From Pyropia yezoensis (taxonomy: Eukaryota; Rhodophyta; Bangiophyceae; Bangiales; Bangiaceae), in contig CM020620.1 of assembly GCA_009829735.1 (NCBI GenBank), forward strand, positions 7,890,545-7,954,544: a DNA stretch of 64,000 bases, read 5' to 3'. Numbering within the stretch: the stretch's first letter is position 1; each line of letters opens with the position of its first letter. Positions 41,413-52,251 of the stretch are shown one piece after another. A program made the translations under genes and the position numbers. The notes below the pieces were generated by a model. It was given only the letters and a program-made list of their open reading frames with translations, was not told where the DNA came from and ran no database searches.

Positions 41413-43164
41413 ATGGCTACCCTCCTTGGCACGACGGTGCCCGAAGGGGTAGACCCCGCGTCCCTTGACGCATCCCTGGTCACGGCGGGGGACGGTGCCC
41501 AACACAGCGTTCTCCCTACGGGCGAAGCAGACCTGGGCGTGACACCCGGTAGCGGACTGGAGTCTACAGGCGGCCAAGTACCTCCTGCTCCCGTTCCTCC
41601 GGCTGTCCCTCCTGTGGGAGCCACCCCGGGGTCAACGGCGCTTGAGTCCGCTCGCAGCAGACATCTCCCTCCTGTCGGTTCTACTCCACTACTTCCAGGG
41701 ATAGCCCCTGGTGTGTTTACTCCTGGACTCACACATGGCAGCTGGGTATATACACCTCTTCCTGTGGGCGCTAGTAGTGCCAGAGGCCCCGCTGTGACTG
41801 GTTCTACGGGTCACCCTGAGACCTCGACTCCTGGGACCAGCCAAGCTCTTCCTCCCCTTGCTTCCTATGGGGCGGGGAGCTCCAAGACCGGTAACCGGAG
41901 CAGCCGGAGGCGTCGGCGTCGTCATCGTCGCTCTAGCACCAGAGAGACTAGTTCCTCCAGCTTTGAGGAGGGATACGACTGGGACGCATCCCCTGGTCCC
42001 ACCCGGCGCAGGCTAGTCGAGTTTGACTTTCCTGCTCACCAAGTGGGGAATGCCACCCTGGACAAGGTCACGTACAGGGGCAACTACCGGCTGGAGAACC
42101 AAGACCAAGGTTACACCCGGAAGATGGCCAAGAAGATGGCATCCCTGAACCGGCGTATGCAGCCGAGCTTCGGGGGACATCCTTTGTTTTCCGGGAAGAA
42201 ACCGGCGCTTATCTTTGCCTTCCTGCGCCAATTTGTCAAGGCATGCAACGACAACGATGTGTCCGAGGGCAAGGCCCTCTATTTCCTGGTTAACTGCATG
42301 ACCGGAGAAGCGGAGCAGCGGTTCGCACAGGTTCTACCAGACTTGGCCGGACACATTGTCGGGCGTACCGTTGGGAGCTACCCGGAAGCGGTCAACTGGC
42401 TCCTGACCAACTACGCTGACGCGGACTCCCTGCGCAAGACAGTGGGCAAGTTGAATCGGGCAACCCTGGAACGACAGGAGACTCCAGAGGCCTTCGACCG
42501 CCGTGTCCGGGAGATGAGCGAGGCTTGTGGCAACGTTTACCCTGAGGACAGGCTCAAGATGATCTTCTTGGAAGGGCTTCCTGAATACCTTCAAGTGGAC
42601 GCGGAGAACTACAATCAGGAACACCAAGAACACACCTTCTAGCAGCTGATGGCCTACACCCAGTGCAAGTACCGGCAAGCCAAGGCCCTCCAAGCTCCCA
42701 TGGTATCGACTCCCAAGCCGTTGTCGCGAGTTCGTCCCGGACCCGACAAGTATAAGGGAGGTGATAGCCCTGTACCGGTACTCGCAGTTGGCGAGGCCTC
42801 ACCCGTGGGGTCAGGAGACAAATGGGGCGGCTTCGTTTCTAAGGAGCAACCTTCCCTGGTCGCCCCCAAGAAGGTCAAGAACCAGCGGTTCCGGTCTTGT
42901 TGGCTGTGCCAGAAGGAGGACCACATGTCCTACCAGTGCCCGACCATTCCCAAGGACCTCCAGGAGAAGCTCAAGCGTCAAGGCCTGGTGTTTGCAAAGG
43001 CAGTCAACTGGGCTGACCGGCGAACACCCTCCAAGATGGAAAAGGCACAGGTACACGCAATCCGGGTGGCAACCTTGCAGAGCATCACGGAGGCTCTGGC
43101 CAAGGAAGCTCCTACGGACTTTGACCTGGAGACCGAGACCTCCAAGGAATCCTCTAACCCGTGA
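41413..43164 (+). pseudogene. gag: Gag of element E, one nonsense codon and altered frameshift site
   Basis: Frame open from ATG 41413 through the basic SRRRRRRHRRS stretch and the capsid core, to a TAG at 42640-42642 where C has Gln. The same frame then continues through the zinc knuckle CWLCQKEDHMSYQC to TGA at 43162-43164. That TGA arises from G-TGA-AAC in place of the slippery G-GGA-AAC. E shows what the intact N-terminus of family-2 Gag looks like. Confidence 0.9.
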
Positions 43165-46100
43165 AACGAGTAGGGCAGGCGCTCTCCCCAAGTGTCTTCC
43201 CGAATCTCCGACGGCAGGGTACTTCTACCCGTTCTCCCCTTGCGCGCCGGGAGAAAGGACGGCAGTTACCTGCTCAACTGGTTGCCGCCTGGACACCCTG
43301 TTTTTTCAAGGGGACCTTGCTTGTCCTGCGTAAGGAAAACATCAAGATTAATGCTTGTATGCGTGTGGGGGATATCCTCCCCCAAGCTGCTACTCCGGTG
43401 GTTGACACGGGAGCCGGACCCAGCGTCATCACTGAAAACCTGCTACCTCCGGGCTGGCGTCGACATGCCTGGAGAGCGCCTACCAAGACCCGGACTGTAG
43501 ACGCTTCGGGTCAAACTCTACGACCGCTTAGCCGCCTTCCTGTCGCCATCTATGTCAACAATGAACCAATGCATTTTCCCTTTCTAGTAGTCAAGACTCT
43601 ATCAGTCCCCCTCATCCTAGGCTGGGACTTCCAGAAGCAGCTTTTCAAGAGTATTCTGCCACGAGAAGGAAAGGTGCAGTTCAACCATGGGTTTGTGTCA
43701 CCGGTGCTGGAGCATCTGGACGCCAAGGTTCGTGTAGTCGAGAACAAGAAGGATCGCATCCCATCCTCTACCTTGACCCTCTTCAAACCGGTGCTCCTAC
43801 CTCCTCGTTCGGAGACCATGGTTCAAGTAACCACCATGACTACGGGTCAATACCTGATGTACGGACGTAAGGAATTTCTGGAGAAACACCAGTTATACTT
43901 GGCCCACGGACATCACAAGAAGGTGGAGAGGCACACCCCATTCTCGGTGCTAATCGTCAACGTGAGCCGGAAGCCGATAACTCTCGCCAAGGGCACTCGG
44001 GTTGGAACAGCAAAGCCTTACCGGGGGTCTGCCCGTGCCATGAGCAAGGAGGACCTCTCGAACCTGCAACAAGAATTGGCATCCAACCTAACGGCCCTAG
44101 ACGTACCTCCGGAACAAGAGCAGGCTGGCAGGGTCACCCCCAAGCCCGATCAAGCACCACCCGGGATGCCGAAGGTCAACCAAGAAAATGTCCCTCCGGA
44201 CTTGAAGGAGGCACTGGAGAAGCTTCTCCAGGAATATCGGCACCTGTGGTCTGGAGAGCTGGGCAAGATGGACGCCACCCTACACCGGATTCAACTAAAG
44301 CCAGATGCCAAGCCAGTGCACCTGCAACCGTACCGGGCTGGACCTCATCGCCAAGATGAGATCGAGAAGCAGGTTAACAAGATGCTCAAGATGGATGTTA
44401 TCGAGCCGTCTGACGGCGAGTGGGCCTTCCCGGTAAAAGTCGTCCAGAAACCTGGCGGTCACATCCGTTTCTGCGTTGACTACAGACGCCTGAACGAGAT
44501 GACAGTCAAGGATGTATACCCGATACCCCGGATGGACGATTGCATCGACTTTCTTGGTGATGCCACCCTCTTCTCAACGCTGAATCCTAATGCCGGTTAC
44601 TGGCAGATCCCTCTAGCTGACGAGGACAAGGATAAGACCACCTTCACATGCCACCTGGGGCTATTCCGGTGCAAGCGTCTTCCTTTTGGTCTCGCCAATG
44701 CTCCGGCTACTTTCCAGAGAGCCATCGACATCATCCTGTCGGGGCTATGGTAAAGAACTTGCTTGGAATACCTGGACGACATTATCGTCTTCTCCAAGAC
44801 CCCGGCGGAACACCTGGAGCACCTTCGAGAGGTTCTGGCTCTCCTGTCCAAAGCTCGAGTTACCCTGAAGGCCGAGAAGTGCCACCTGTTTGAGACTGAA
44901 GTGAAGTACCTGGGGCACGTGCTGAGTCCGGGGGAGCTCTGGGTCAACGAAAAGAATATCAAGGCTCTTCGACATGCCCGGCAACCTAGGACCCAGAAGG
45001 AACTCAAGAGCTTTCTGGGTATGTGCAACGTCTACCGCCGGTTCGTACGGGACTATGCCCTGATTGCCCGGTCATTGACTAAGCTCACCAGCAAGAAGCT
45101 CCCCGCACAACTCCCGGTGTTCGACGAGAAGCAGACCGCTGCCTTCGAGGAGCTCAAGAAGCGCCTGACCACGACTCCAGTACTGGCGTTACCCAAGCGG
45201 GAGGGCCAGTTTGTCCTAGAGACTGATGCCCGTGGCGTCCAGGTGGGGTGCTCTCTACTCAAGCAGCAACCTGATGGGCACTTCCTCCCAATAGGCTACT
45301 ACAGTCGTGTCCTGACTCCAGCCGAGAAGAACTATTCAACAACGGAGCGCGAATGCTTGGCGGTCTTCTGGGCTTGCTTCCTGTTACGCCCCTATCTTGA
45401 AGGACAAGAGTTCCTCATCCGGACGGATCACGCCAGCCTAAGGTGGCTGCTATGCATGGACAGCAGCCAGGGAAGAGTCGCCCGGTGGCGCCTACGCCTC
45501 TCGGAATTCAAGTACAGGTGTGCACCAGAGCAGGGAGGGAGCACCACTGCGCCGACACCATGTCCCGGTTGGGGACTCCTGCAGCCGACACCGGCCCGAT
45601 CCCGGAGGAAATACCTTGTTTCATCCTCCCGAATGTCGGACGTGGCTGGCATGCTCCCCTATATGCGACACCTGAAGCTCATCAACCGGTAACCATTCAC
45701 CGGATGCTGGAGGCACAACTGGCGGATCCTCAATGCTTGGATCTTCGCCACCAAACGGACCTGAACCGGAATAGTCGCTTCTCCGAGTCTACAGACGGAC
45801 TCCTGATACGGGTGTCACCCTTCGATGGGGCAACTCACGCCTACGTACCCCGGAGTCTACGAGCTGACATCCTCCGCCTGGAGCACTCGTCTCCCCAGGC
45901 CGGACATCCTGGCATCAACCGGATGTATGCCTCGTTGCGACGACACTACTACTGGGAAACCATGGCAAGTGACGTCCACAAGCATCTGGAGGCTTGCGTC
46001 TCCTGTGCAAGAAACCGGTTGTCCCAGAGGAAGAAGACTTCTAAGCTACGCCTGTTCCCTGCGGCGGAGCCCTCTGCAAGCTTAAGCATGGGCATCCTGG

Positions 46101-47153
46101 GGCCCCTACCTGAGACATCCAGTGGCAACATATACCTGCTCATCATTTGTGACCGGTTCTCCAAGTTCACTCGAGCGATCCCGCTGAGGACCATCACGGC
46201 CCTGGATGTCACGTCAGCCTTCTGCGAGTACTGGATAGCTGCCTACGGCCCTCCAGACTCCGTCTTAACCTACAATGGTCCCCAGTTTGCATCCCTGTGC
46301 TTCCAAGGAGTCTGTGACCTGATGGGTATCAAGAACTTGTTCACCACGACGTATCACCCACAAACGAACGGCCAGGTGGAACGATTCAACCGGACCCTGG
46401 TGGACATGCTACGGCACTACGTTGAGGAGCATCAAGAAGACTGGGACGAGCTCCTGGCTGTCCTCACGCTAGCCTACAACTCTCCAGCTCACCGGACAAC
46501 GGGGGTCGCTCCACTCGACTTCGTCACCCCAAGGCGGCTGACCAACTTCTCCCTGGAGAGAATACCAGACGGTCTCCAGCCTGCACTGAAGTCAGGTCCC
46601 AAGGCAAAGGATGAGTTCCTGGAACAACTGAAGCTCCTGCTCCCAAGAGTCAAGGAGTCAATCTCAATTACCCAGGAGCGATACAAGCGGGACTATGACA
46701 AGAGTGTCCGGGAAAAGAACAAGGAACTGGGTGGTGGCGACTGAGTTTTCATGGACAATCAAAGCAAGACCCGGGGGAAGCTGGACTCCAAGACGGATGG
46801 GCCCTATGAGATCCTGAATACGGACGGCTGGACATTCCTTCTAGACGTGGATGGCTCCCCGTACCGGGTGAACAGCGACCATGTCACCCGAGCTCCACCG
46901 CAAAGCAAACGGGATCTGATCCGGCGTAAGCGGGCCGCAGTACCCTGGTTATCCCAAGAAGAGGGCCGAGAATATGTCTACATCAAGCTCGTTGACCACG
47001 CCTGGAGGGACGGGCGCTTGTACCTGCGAGTACGCTGGTTCTGTTTCAACCCGGCTGATGATACTTGGGAATCCTCTAACCGGTTACCCATTGCGGACGT
47101 CTGCGCCTACACGCGAAGAAACGGGATTGAGGGCACTCCGGTGGCCAGAGCCG
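43158..47153 (+). pseudogene. pol: Pol of element E, multiple lesions
   Basis: Protease (VVDTGAGPS) and RT read to a TAA at 44751-44753, just before YLDD. RT motif A reads STLNPNAGYW where C has STLDCNAGYW, so the first catalytic Asp is lost. A one-base deletion near 45515 shifts RNase H, a TGA at 46742-46744 replaces a Trp before the chromodomain, and one core integrase motif reads TYNG instead of TDNG. The 3' end is fused to opposite-strand-ORF sequence at about 47153. Confidence 0.9.
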
Positions 47154-47386
47154 CTTGGACACCAAGACCTCGTGGAGCCAGTGGTTGGCCGCCAAGACCG
47201 TCATCTCGGAGGTGTACATCATGTACGGGAAGGTCAAGGTGAAGGAGGGGGGGGGGGCAGGATTGGGGAAGGTGATCGTGCTCGGGGTGAACACGCTCGA
47301 CCTCGGCACCGGTCAGGACGTGCTCGAGGCTGTGCACGGTGGCACCCGGTTCGGCCCGAGGACGTGCCGGACTAGGGAGGGAGCTA
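47153..47386 (-). pseudogene. remnant of the family-2 opposite-strand ORF in element E
   Basis: About 80 bp match C 18772-18850 (the segment encoding HEVLVSNRLW). They are joined directly to sequence matching C from about 19758 to the polypurine tract. The left junction has AGCCG microhomology between pol and this ORF. The gene is lost in this copy. Confidence 0.8.
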
Positions 47387-47954
47387 TGTAGCATCCCTGG
47401 CCCCAGCTTGGCGCCGACCCGGGACTGCGACCAGAGGGCACCAGGGGCCAGAACACGCCCGCCGTGTGGTGATGGTTGGCGGCCGTGGCCCGTGCCCGGC
47501 ACTGGGATGCGGTGGACTACGCTACCCACACGTGAGAGAAGGATGTCTGATGGGTTTTGCATATTTGTGAGGGACTTGATTTTAGAGAATTTGAGTGTGA
47601 GATTAGTGAGTGGGAATAGAATTAGTAGCGATAGTGGCCCCCGACCTGACGAGGTTAGACTCGGGTCGGGGCCACTCGGGGGTATGGGGGGGCTACCTGG
47701 CCAACGTGCCGAGGATCCCCCAGATGCACCTTAAGAGGGACAGCGAGGCGCCCTTGGCCCGCGCCCTCAGGAAAAAGACAACTGCGCGCTTGCTTTCCTC
47801 TTCTCCGTGTGCACTACCGTGCGTATCTGTTTGCTCTGCGAGCAGGCACGTGAGGCAACAGGCATACCATTCTCGTAGTTCCCCTTTCTGTGTTACCTGT
47901 CCCTTTCCTCCGAGGGATATCGACAGGTGTCTGAGAGGATCGAGCTTTACCACA
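47387..47954 (+). repeat. 3' LTR of element E
   Basis: 568 bp, TGTAGCATCC...ACCACA, preceded by the polypurine tract AGGGAGGGAG. It differs from the left LTR at roughly 15 positions. The hairpin is at about 47635. Confidence 0.93.
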
Positions 47955-47959
47955 CGGAC

Positions 47960-49103
47960 CACACAGCCCTCAAGTGGATGCTCCACATGGACGGAGCACA
48001 TGGCCGGTTGGCCCAGTGGCGGCTACGGTTGGCCGAGTTTGACTACATTGTGGAGACGCGGGCCGGCGCGACCCATCACGCAGCTGACACCATGTCAAGG
48101 CTCAAGACGACGGGGGTCGACACTAAGCCCATCCCGGAGGAAGTCCCCTGTCTACTCACGTTGGCCAACTTTGCTCGTGGCTGGGTGGCCCCCGATCCTA
48201 AGACGAATAAGGGCTTCCCTTCCCTCACTGTGGAACGTCTGATTAGGGCCCAATCGACGGACGCACGCTGCGTCGAGATCCGAGCTGAGATGGACAACAA
48301 TACCCACTCAAGGTTTGGGGAGACTCCCGACGGCCTACTCGTGCGGCTGATCCCCCTCGACAAGGCCGCCCAAGTGTATGTGCCCGAGGGCCTACGCCAA
48401 GAGGTCCTAACGTTGGAGCACAACCCGGCCCACGCTGGCCACCCGGGAGTGAATAAGATGCATACCTCCGTGCGGCGGGCCTACTATTGGGAGTCTCTTG
48501 TAGACGACGTCTACACCTTTGCGGCCAATTGCAACGCCTGTGCCAAGGGCAAGGTGAGGGGCCGAAGACGGACTGCGCCCCTCCGCCTATTTCCTGCGTC
48601 GGAGCCCTTCACGGACGTATGCTTGGACTTGCTCGGCCCCTTCCCCGTGTCGGCCAGCGGTAATCGGCTCCTGTTGGTCATCGTTGACCGCTTCTCCAAG
48701 CTGACTCGCGTGGTCCCAATCACGAAGGAGGACGCGCAAATGGTGGCCTCGGCATTTTGTGACACGTGGGTGGCCTCTTACGGCCCACCGGACACCCTCT
48801 TGACGGACAATGGGCCGCAGCTAACCTCCGCCCACTTCCGCGGGTTTTGTGGGATGCTGGGCATCCTCCACCTTACCTCGACGACCAACCATCCGCAGAC
48901 GCAGGGCCAGGTGGAGCGCTACAACCGGACGATCGTGGCGCAGTTGAAGGCCTACGTGTCGGAACATCAAGAGTCGTGGGACGACCTAGTCTCTGTCCTT
49001 ACGTTGGCCTACAATTCACGGCCGCAGCAGAGTACGGGTGTGGCCCCCCTCGAGTTTGTGGTACCAGAGCGGGTCCGCAACCTCTCCCTCGAGCGAATGC
49101 CGG
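47960..49103 (+). pseudogene. pol: Pol of element F, RNase H end and integrase segment
   Basis: Continues FIVRTD with HTALKWMLHMDG, the end of RNase H (HHAADTMSRL), the integrase finger (HPGVNKMHTS ... CNACAKGK) and core (LDLLGPF, TDNGPQLTS, QVERYNRTI). It is uninterrupted until the solo LTR at 49104. GCCGG (49099-49103) is the target duplication. Confidence 0.9.
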
Positions 49104-49466
49104 TGTAGCACAATGGGTATCTGCTGCACGTCCACTCTCAGAGAACACTCACCAAGGGGGGTCGGCACCAACGTCACCGGGAGGTCAAGGTTGCTGTCCT
49201 TGAAGCGCAAGCCACGGGACCAAGATGGGAGCCCAAATGGGAGGGGTTTGTTGTTCTACCTTGGCCGGCGGTGGATTCGCCGCCGGCCCCCTCGTTATAA
49301 ACCCTCGGAGACACTACTAACTACCCTCCACCCCAAGATGCAAGTCCCTCTGGTCGTACGTAACTTATAGATACCGTGACCAGTACGGACTCTCAAATTG
49401 AAAGTTAAGGGTTAGAAGTAGCCCCCCTGATATTAGGGTCACAATACGGCCAACCATATTTCTACA
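49104..49466 (-). mobile_element. family-1 solo LTR
   Basis: 363 bp, same orientation as B, TGTAGC at the left and TCTACA (one change) at the right. Flanked by GCCGG at 49099-49103 and 49467-49471. It is the product of recombination between the LTRs of a full element that once sat in F integrase. Confidence 0.95.
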
Positions 49467-49471
49467 GCCGG

Positions 49472-50211
49472 CCACGCCCTACCCCAAGGAGGTACCCAAG
49501 ACGGCCAGGGCGGCCCGCGAGTATCATCGGGCCCACCTACGTAATCTGGTCCATCGTGTACGCAAGGCATTGGCGTCCGCCCAACGAAGGTACAAGCGGG
49601 CCTACGATAAACGGGTCAAGCCGGTGAACAAGACCCTCCGGGTAGGGGGTTGGGCCTACATTGATGCCAACATCCAGAACCCCAAGAAGCTGGACGAGAC
49701 TGTCCGGGGGCCCTGGCAGATTGTGGGACGCGACGACCACACCTTCACGGTCATGATGGATGGCCATCTGGAGCGGGTTAGTGGGGACAACGTGGCCCGC
49801 GCCCCTACCCTCAAGCACCAAGCAGACTCTTCGAACATCCTTCGTGGGCCGCAGGGCGTGGCGGTGCCGTGGGACCATCGGGAAACAGGCCACCAATTTA
49901 CCTGGGAGCGCTTCGTGGACCACACGTATGACGTGGAGGGCAAATTGTGGCTACTCGTACGCTGGTGGGGCTACGCAGGCGAGGAGGACACTTGGGAGCC
50001 GCACGACGGTCTGGACGAGCGCAAGGTGGCCGAGTATTGTCGCCGAGTGGGCGTCTCTGTGCCCCCCTCGTCGGCCGAGATTAGCGCGCTGTGGGGCCCC
50101 CTCCAAGACCTTTGTGATCCGGACGTGGAGCTGGAGGGGGAGCCCGTGGTGGATGACTACGTAGGCCTGGTGGTGGCGCTCACGCTGGACCAGGACCCTC
50201 GGTGGGCCTGA
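49472..50211 (+). pseudogene. pol: Pol of element F, integrase C-terminus and chromodomain
   Basis: In frame with 49103 after removing the solo LTR. It holds the GPY/F-type region (VRGPWQIVGRDDHTF) and a chromodomain (LLVRWWGY, EDTWEPHDG), then an acidic tail to the stop at 50211. No lesion is seen in this piece. Confidence 0.88.
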
Positions 50212-50667
50212 TGTGCCTCCTCCCCTTCCGGCTTGGTCACCTCTTGCTAAGTTGGTTTTGCGTCCCAAACCTGACGGTCATGGGTGCAAGTCTACCCGGG
50301 CGACGGCCATTATCTAAGGGGACATTGTCGGCGACACGTGTAAAGCCGGGGAACCTATGTTCAGAAAACGGGAGTAGGCTCCTTTCAACCACGTGGCCGC
50401 GGTCGCGACCATCCCCTTTGCGGATGGTGCCTCGAACAAGGATTCATCAAGCAGTGCAGAGGGGCCACCCCCTTTAATGGATAGGCGGCCACAGCGGGAC
50501 TATGCAACAGACACGCAAATGGTCTACTCTACGGACTTCCCTTCTGCTACCCGACACCCCTACTGTTCACGCGGACGGCCGTTCCGGTCCCATAGGCCCG
50601 CCTCCTCGTCACCCTCACGGCCACGTACCCGGGATGCGAAGCTCGACTGTCGACGGCCGTACTCCCG
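50212..50667. other. spacer between pol and the opposite-strand ORF, element F
   Basis: 456 bp at the convergent 3' ends. No palindrome array like that of family 1 and no supported gene; short ORFs have no motif. Confidence 0.45.
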
Positions 50668-52251
50668 CTAGGCCGCCGTCTCCGCCAATCCCACCTCCCG
50701 ATGAATAGACTCCCAAATGGCAGGCAAGCCCACAAGGTCCAACAACTGTTGCAGCTCGTGGATGGGCGGGCCCCCCCGACGAGAGGCCCACCTACCAACC
50801 TCGACGCCCACTTCGGCCAACACGTGAAACAGACCCGCGATCAACGGACCCACACGGACGGAACCAGAGGCAGCCCCCGATAACCCAAGAAGTGGAGCAA
50901 AGCCCTGACTTACCTGCTCAGAGGTCCGGCCATCAAGAGACGACAGGACCGCGTCCGGAACGTCGCGGTGGGCCATCGGGGACGCCATCAGCATACGTGG
51001 GGCCGACGAGGAGGGTACGACGGCCGGCGGCGGGAGAGGTGGGACGGCAGCAGCGGGATTAGCTGGCGGGTTAGCCATCATCCCGTCCTACTTGTCCCCC
51101 ACCATCTCTCGGGCCTCCATCACGTCCCTACTGTACCGCAGCGGGAAGGGAGCTAAGTCCTCATCCACGTAGGCCGTCGCGGACTCCGCATCCTGCTCGA
51201 TGCGAATGGCAACCCAAGAGGCCCGGTCCCGCCGAGTCTTGTCCTCCAACTTAAGGCGGTCTGAGAAGGCCGTCGTAGATGGAAGATGGTCAACGAGGGC
51301 CAGCATGGCCCCCAACTCTGCTACGGCTACCATGTCGACACCGCCGGGGCTCACACAAACCGTCTCAAGTCCCACGCGGAGGATCCACTGCCGGAGCGGA
51401 CGAGAAAAGAGCCATAGCTGGCGGGCCTTGCGGTACTCATCCACCAAGTAGGCACCGGCAAGGACGGCCCACTCCGACCGAAAGACGTTCCACACCCAAG
51501 CGTTGTTGGCCAACAGGAGATCCTTGAGGTAGGTCAACGACGGGGGCATCTCCACCATAGCGCCATACGGGACTTCAACCGCCGACCACCAAGAGGGCAC
51601 TCGTGGGTAGTGGGCCGCCCGAATGGTGACTGGGCAAGAGGGGAACTCCGCCTCATGACAACCCACGAAGATTTCGCTGGTCTTAGTGCGGTAGAACCGG
51701 TGGGCCGTCACGAGCTGATGTGGAGGCCGAAACCCGGGGCGACCGATGAAGGGGGTGGCCATCACCACGTACTCGGCCAACGGGGAGGGGCGCACCTGGG
51801 CCATCACGACCGTCGCCAACATCGACTTGGCCGCCTTTGTGTAGCCACGCTCCGCTTCATGACTTACCACCGTGATGGCCTCGCTACGATCGTCGGCCCC
51901 CGGGACGTAGGCGTCCTTCATGGCCATCATCTGCTTGCGGAAAGAGTTCCCGTGACTGCCACCGTCAATGGCCAACATGGTTCCGTGGGCCAACGTTGAG
52001 GTAGTCCACTCGCGACCGCGCTCCCGCTCCCACGCTTGGGCCCATCCCGCCGTGTCGTGCTCGTCGGCCGGTAGGGCACCCACCGCCGACTCGTACGGGA
52101 CCGCCTCCTGCCCCTCCGCCGCCACCGGGCCCTCCATGTCGACGTCAAGGCCCGCAACAAGAAGGTGGGCGTTGTCGGCCAAGCACCCGACGAGGGGGTA
52201 GCCGACAACGTGGTGACCGGAGAAGAGGGGCTCTAACCAGATGGCCGACAA
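50668..52251 (-). pseudogene. opposite-strand ORF of element F, one in-frame stop
   Basis: A single - strand frame is open from at least 52251, and probably further right, to 50668, broken only by a TAG at 51088-51090. It contains IFVGCHEAEFPSC, IRAAHYPRV, VEVPYG and LLLANNAWVWNVF, which parallel FLVSCNHQEFWKL, RAAYYPKV, VEIPVG and LAANHWLHEVL of element C in the same order. After a Pro/Ala linker comes the C-terminal module (LFHVLAEVGVEVGRWAS ... LPAIWESIHREV). The start is not fixed: 52251 is TTG, and the first ATG in this stretch is near 52137. Function unknown. Confidence 0.65.

Larger units (their letters stand above)
40633..47954 (+). mobile_element. Element E: internally deleted family-2 Ty3/gypsy element
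   Basis: LTRs of 570 and 568 bp flank gag, pol and a short remnant of the opposite-strand ORF. Target duplication CCGAC (40628-40632) / CGGAC (47955-47959), one base changed. Compared with C it lacks about 1.4 kb from the end of pol into the opposite-strand ORF and about 0.9 kb further on. Gag and pol carry several stops, so it is older than C and not autonomous. Confidence 0.93.
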
